This document shows, piece after piece, positions 62,081 to 64,000 of a stretch of 64,000 nucleotides of DNA. The stretch is taken from NCBI GenBank assembly GCA_018857735.1, contig JABMCL010003304.1:656001-720000 (forward strand), given 5' to 3'. Source of the stretch: Alviniconcha marisindica. Its lineage: Eukaryota; Mollusca; Gastropoda; Provannidae. The notes beneath the pieces were generated by a model that worked only from the letters and a program-made list of their open reading frames with translations, made no database searches and was not told the DNA's origin. Within the stretch, counting starts at the first letter, position 1. Each line of letters opens with the position of its first letter. Position numbers and translations under genes: made by a program.

Positions 62081-64000
62081 TTGACCAAAGTGTCCAATCA
62101 GCTTGACCAAAGTCACCTGACCTAGCCAGCTGCAGGGTCAAATGTGACTGCCGGAACAATCCATCCCCCCCCCCCCCCGACCAAAGACAAGCCACCTGGC
62201 CGCAGACAAACGGTGGTTGTATACTAGTTAAGACATTTCCTTCATGAAGCGACACACAGACACATGCACACAAACACACACGCACGCACGCGTGCAACAC
62301 ACATGCACACAAACAACAGCAGTGGACACGCTTGCTATGCGCTTTTTTCTTTCCTTTTCTTATCCCCTCCCCTCCCTAAACTTTTTTTTTCTTTTCTTTA
62401 TTCATCCGACCCAGTCACAACTGCTTTCTTTCCTTCGATTTTGATCACTGCACTTGTCAAATTCTGTCTTTGTGGCGGCATCCATTTCACCACTAATTAC
62501 ACCCTGTGCCATCCTTATTCCTCAGTGGACAATTGCCAGTAACCGGGGAACAACCAATACTGTCTAGTGTGACGGCGAGTGCAGAAAAGTCTCGGAGTGT
62601 AGTAACTCTTTTCCTCTAAGGAAACCACAAAACGACGATAAAGATAACTGTCAGTGCACACAGTTCCCTAAATTTGCACTGTGACGTTTACTTCCTGTTC
62701 AAGCCGGTGGCACGCAGCAAAACACCGTACTCAGTCAAAACAAATTAGAATAACATAGAAGCTCTGTGCACATATGATGATGATGATGGTAATAATAATC
62801 GTACTACTTCTGTGCACAATGTATGTACTAGATACACCGAACTCCTATAAGAGCTCAGTGACCGAATGATACAATACTGCTGATGATAATAAGAGTCGTA
62901 CTCATCTCTAATGGCAAGCCCCTGTGACATTGTTAGCTCGCATAAAGCGACTCAGCACCCCCCCCACCCCCACTACTGCTTTGTCCAGCGAAGAACAGTA
63001 CCCGGAAATGTACTGGCCTTATTCAGACATTTCTCTCAGAGCAAATTAACGACTGTTGTTCCCGCCATTGTTGTACAACAGTCTACCATCACGGTCGGAA
63101 GTGCAAGTTATTCGCACCCGCCTGTGCGACCTGCGAAAAATTATGGCATGTCAACGCGTGCGTGCGTGCGTGCGTGCGTGCGCGCGTGCCTGCGCGCGCG
63201 CGTGCGTTTGTGTGTGGTAGATTACATGGCATGGAGATTGTTGCATTGTTGAATTTAAATTTTATTTATTGATAACTTTTATACATGGCTATTTATAATG
63301 TTCTGTTTATTTGTCAATGCACAGCATGAGCGGAACGGGACCAAGACAAATTCCTGTTTACATTTTAATGTCACTGGCGAATAAATATCCTTGTATCCCC
63401 CTCGTATCCTTGTTCCAGTCTGCGGACCAGCAGCGCCTTCAGAACCTACGCTTGGTGCCACTGATAAGCTAGAAAGAACACAGTTCTAAGTCAGCCGACA
63501 CAGTCACAAGTTCTTGTTGTGTGTACATGTCTGTCAGTTTCTATGGGACAAACAGGACAATAGCAATAGTCATCAGATTACTGCTACTACTAGACATGAA
63601 GTACACCACACTACTGGGAGGGCCGGGCCGGAAACAAAAACGAACAAAGCACATGATGACTCTGTCGCTGTACTGACATTTATTTTGTTGACATTTATTT
63701 ATATTTGTTTGTTTTTGTTTTGTTGTTGTTGGTCTAATATCACTTTGCTGTGAACAGACATAAAATAAAACAGTGGCTGACATTTCTGCCCGTATCACTT
63801 TGCTGTGAACAGACATAAAACAGTGACTGACATTTCTGCCCGTATCACTTTGCTGTGAACAGACATAAAATAAAACAGTGACTGACATTTCTGCCCGTAT
63901 CACCTTGCCGTGAACAGACACAAAATAAACACTGACTGACATCTCTGCCCGTATCACCTTGCCGTGAACAGACATAAAAATCAACACTGACTGACATCTC
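62081..64000. other. ADSL upstream intron, part 2
   Basis: A C-run at 62164-62178, CA microsatellite at 62255-62310, ATG/ATA simple repeats near 62775-62800, and a (GCGT)n Z-DNA-prone tract at 63153-63208. No coding exon or RNA gene is recognised. The remaining sequence is unremarkable. Confidence 0.5.
63745..64000. repeat. Minisatellite, about 55-61-bp unit, running off the window
   Basis: GTATCACTTTGCTGTGAACA, GACATAAAATAAAACAGTGA, CTGACATTTCTGCCC in at least four copies. The array continues past the right edge. Confidence 0.93.

Overview
This is a repeat-rich animal nuclear genome window: short coding exons with GT-AG junctions are scattered among long introns, and there are no operons, ribosome binding sites or prokaryotic features. 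Four protein-coding genes can be assembled exon by exon with consistent reading frames. The gene set, dense CA/GA microsatellites, many minisatellites and a dispersed short repeat (core CCCTGATATAACC...GTTGACTGGGCGTTAAAAACCA) suggest a lophotrochozoan, most probably a gastropod mollusc. That taxonomic placement is inference.

Layout. (1) 1-6083, plus strand: the 3' part of AP5Z1, the zeta subunit of adaptor complex AP-5, in eight exons, cut at its 5' end by the window edge. (2) 8953-17107, plus: a complete four-exon gene for a 365-residue protein with a Ser/Ala/Thr/Pro-rich N-terminal half and six EF-hands; a poly(A) signal lies at 18679. (3) 20110-47664, plus: an apparently complete STK31-type gene of 30 exons, about 1,383 residues, with an RRM, an extended Tudor domain, a Gln/Gly-rich linker, a long helical region, a kinase-like domain without catalytic residues, and a Pro/Gly-rich tail. 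(4) 52941-60566, minus: the last six exons of adenylosuccinate lyase (ADSL), which continues beyond the right edge. STK31 and ADSL are convergent. The genes do not form an obvious functional unit: AP5Z1 serves endolysosomal traffic, the EF-hand protein binds calcium, STK31 is a germ-granule type protein, and ADSL is a purine biosynthesis enzyme.

Non-coding sequence. The introns hold two copies of a TTAA-flanked piggyBac-like MITE, several foldback elements with long terminal inverted repeats, paired LINE 3' tails, about ten copies of the GTTGACTGGGCG repeat, and long microsatellites.

Main observation. At least ten exon/intron junctions, in all four genes, are tandemly amplified. The repeat unit contains the real acceptor or donor and often the adjoining coding bases, so the true exon boundary is the terminal unit of a minisatellite made of decoy splice sites. 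Clear cases are EF-hand exon 3, STK31 exons 9, 10, 15, 23, 27 (both ends) and 28 (both ends), and ADSL at 53923, 58794 and 58941; AP5Z1 has a small two-copy case at 407. In two STK31 introns a LINE tail lies inside or at the edge of such an array.

Limits. All gene calls come from reading the sequence and from remembered family sequences; no alignment was run. Exon borders rest on frame continuity and GT-AG consensus. The 3' ends and UTRs are mostly unresolved.
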